In this document: positions 63,467-64,000 of the stretch, in pieces | How positions within the stretch are numbered: the first letter of the stretch is position 1 | How the letters are laid out: each line of letters starts with the position of its first letter | Origin: JAWKRB01 sp041389885 | GTDB lineage: Bacteria > Myxococcota_A > Polyangia > Polyangiales > Ga0077539 | Assembly: GCA_041389885.1 (NCBI GenBank) | Contig: JAWKRB010000015.1 | Span: 62,001-126,000 of the forward strand | Direction of reading: 5' to 3' | DNA length: 64,000 bases | The notes under the pieces: generated by a model | What the model was told of the DNA's origin: nothing | Seen by the model: only the letters and a program-made list of their open reading frames with translations | Databases searched by the model: none | Translations under genes and position numbers: made by a program

Positions 63467-63985
63467 TCAGCGCACGGCGTGGGTCGAGCGCAGGAACGCG
63501 ACGACGTGCGTGAGGTCTGCGTCGCTGAGCCGCGAGGCCGGGATCGCGCGCATGCGCCCCGAGCCCTGGCGCACGATGGAGCGAAGGCGGTCTTCGGCGA
63601 GGTTGCGGTTCGGCGCGGGGCCGTCGCTCTCGCCGTCCTCGTGGCAGCGGCCGCACACGCGGTTGAAGGCCGTGCGCCCGCGCGCGACGTCTCCCGCGGC
63701 GGTCGCGGGCGTCGCCGGGGGCGTCGCTGGGGGCGTCGCCTCGGGGGTGGTCGCCGGCGCGGTCTCGGGGGTGGTCGCCGGCGCGGTCTCGGGGGTGGTC
63801 GCCGGCGCGGTCTCGGGGGACGTGGTCGCCGCGGGGGTGGTCGCCGGGGGGGCGTTCTCGACCATGCCGCCCGAGCTCGTGGCGGTCATCGGCGGCGTGG
63901 TGGTCGCCGCGGGGGTGTCGCCGCTCGACGAGGAGCACGCGGTCACGAGGATCGAGGCGCAGAAGATGAAGCGGGAGAGGGTCAT
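63467..63985 (-). CDS. Monoheme c-type cytochrome lipoprotein
   Basis: A 172-residue protein: lipoprotein signal (LSRFIFCASILVTAC), a Thr/Pro/Ala-rich linker with three to four ETAPATTP repeats (24-base units near 63740-63815), and a small cytochrome c domain (about 95-172). The heme site is VCGRCH and a likely Met ligand lies in GSGRMRAIPASRLSDADL, the usual loop. ADLTHVVAFLRS closes the fold. It should carry electrons outside the cytoplasm, held at the membrane by its lipid. It is convergent with the preceding gene, 3 bases away. Confidence 0.88.
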   Translation of the reverse strand: MTLSRFIFCASILVTACSSSSGDTPAATTTPPMTATSSGGMVENAPPATTPAATTSPETAPATTPETAPATTPETAPATTPEATPPATPPATPATAAGDVARGRTAFNRVCGRCHEDGESDGPAPNRNLAEDRLRSIVRQGSGRMRAIPASRLSDADLTHVVAFLRSTHAVR

Positions 63986-64000
63986 GGGCGCGCCAGCGTA

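Overview
The window is chromosomal DNA from a very high-GC bacterium, most likely a Myxococcota member of the Polyangia type. The signs are many lipoproteins with Asp/Ala-rich linkers after the lipobox, Cys-rich 'NCGxCG' repeats joined to FG-GAP repeats, RCC1-repeat proteins, two Ser/Thr kinases, an NtrC-type regulator, two CehA/McbA-type metallohydrolases and a DnaK. Family level cannot be fixed from the sequence alone. I saw no tRNA, rRNA, CRISPR array, insertion sequence or prophage.

Layout. 0-6.8 kb: Cys-rich lipoprotein (cut by the window edge), a TPR-like membrane protein, a PstS-like protein with a NarL-type two-component pair, and a lipoprotein. 6.9-10.2 kb: operon of a five-heme cytochrome, a HEAT-like secreted protein and an RCC1 lipoprotein. 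10.2-14.7 kb: NtrC-type regulator, glycerophosphodiesterase, a frame-broken small gene and a triple-DsbA-domain protein with a damaged first domain. 14.7-20.5 kb: HEAT-repeat protein, Ser/Thr kinase (frame-broken before its membrane helix), a nicotinate phosphoribosyltransferase lacking its core, an alpha/beta hydrolase and SixA. 20.5-21.3 kb: a TatA-like protein and a rhodanese-type lipoprotein whose reading frame is interrupted by a single in-frame TGA. 21.4-26.7 kb: metallohydrolase, PLP-dependent desulfhydrase/deaminase-like enzyme, and a sigma/anti-sigma/secreted-protein operon. 26.8-32.9 kb: UvrD/PcrA helicase, a membrane protein and a second metallohydrolase. 32.9-36.8 kb: accessory region with a strong inverted repeat, an orphan reverse transcriptase and a divergent Uma2-like nuclease. 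36.9-40.1 kb: phosphonate-type ABC transporter with fused PhnD-PhnE, PhnC and a HAD phosphatase. 40.2-47.2 kb: two propeller-like lipoproteins with a beta-barrel protein, a CopD/HemJ-like membrane protein, an RCK protein and a GT22-like mannosyltransferase. 47.3-55.1 kb: MopE/FG-GAP lipoprotein, a PqqC-OmpR regulator-CBM9 operon, a coiled-coil protein and a GtrA/ceramide-glucosyltransferase-like pair. 55.3-64 kb: Ser/Thr kinase fused to RCC1 repeats, animal-type N-acetylglutamate synthase, DUF1015 protein, small lipoprotein, dnaK, membrane protein and a monoheme cytochrome lipoprotein.

The strongest candidate for something new is the rhodanese at about 20.8-21.3 kb. The TGA stands exactly where the family has a conserved Cys, the frame continues to the normal rhodanese end, and a GC-rich hairpin with a GG-containing apical loop lies 18 nt downstream. 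Together these fit a selenocysteine codon with a bacterial SECIS element and a UxxC motif. The second candidate is the orphan reverse transcriptase together with a roughly 105-nt hairpin-forming sequence just past its 3' end.

A caution. At least five genes carry apparent frameshifts (12.36-12.58, 12.67-13.03, 17.59, 25.66-25.76 and 46.86 kb). Most can be repaired by changing a homopolymer run by one base, so they look more like assembly indels than decay. Operons are tight: many junctions are 4-base ATGA or GTGA overlaps, which I used to choose starts and to recognise broken genes.
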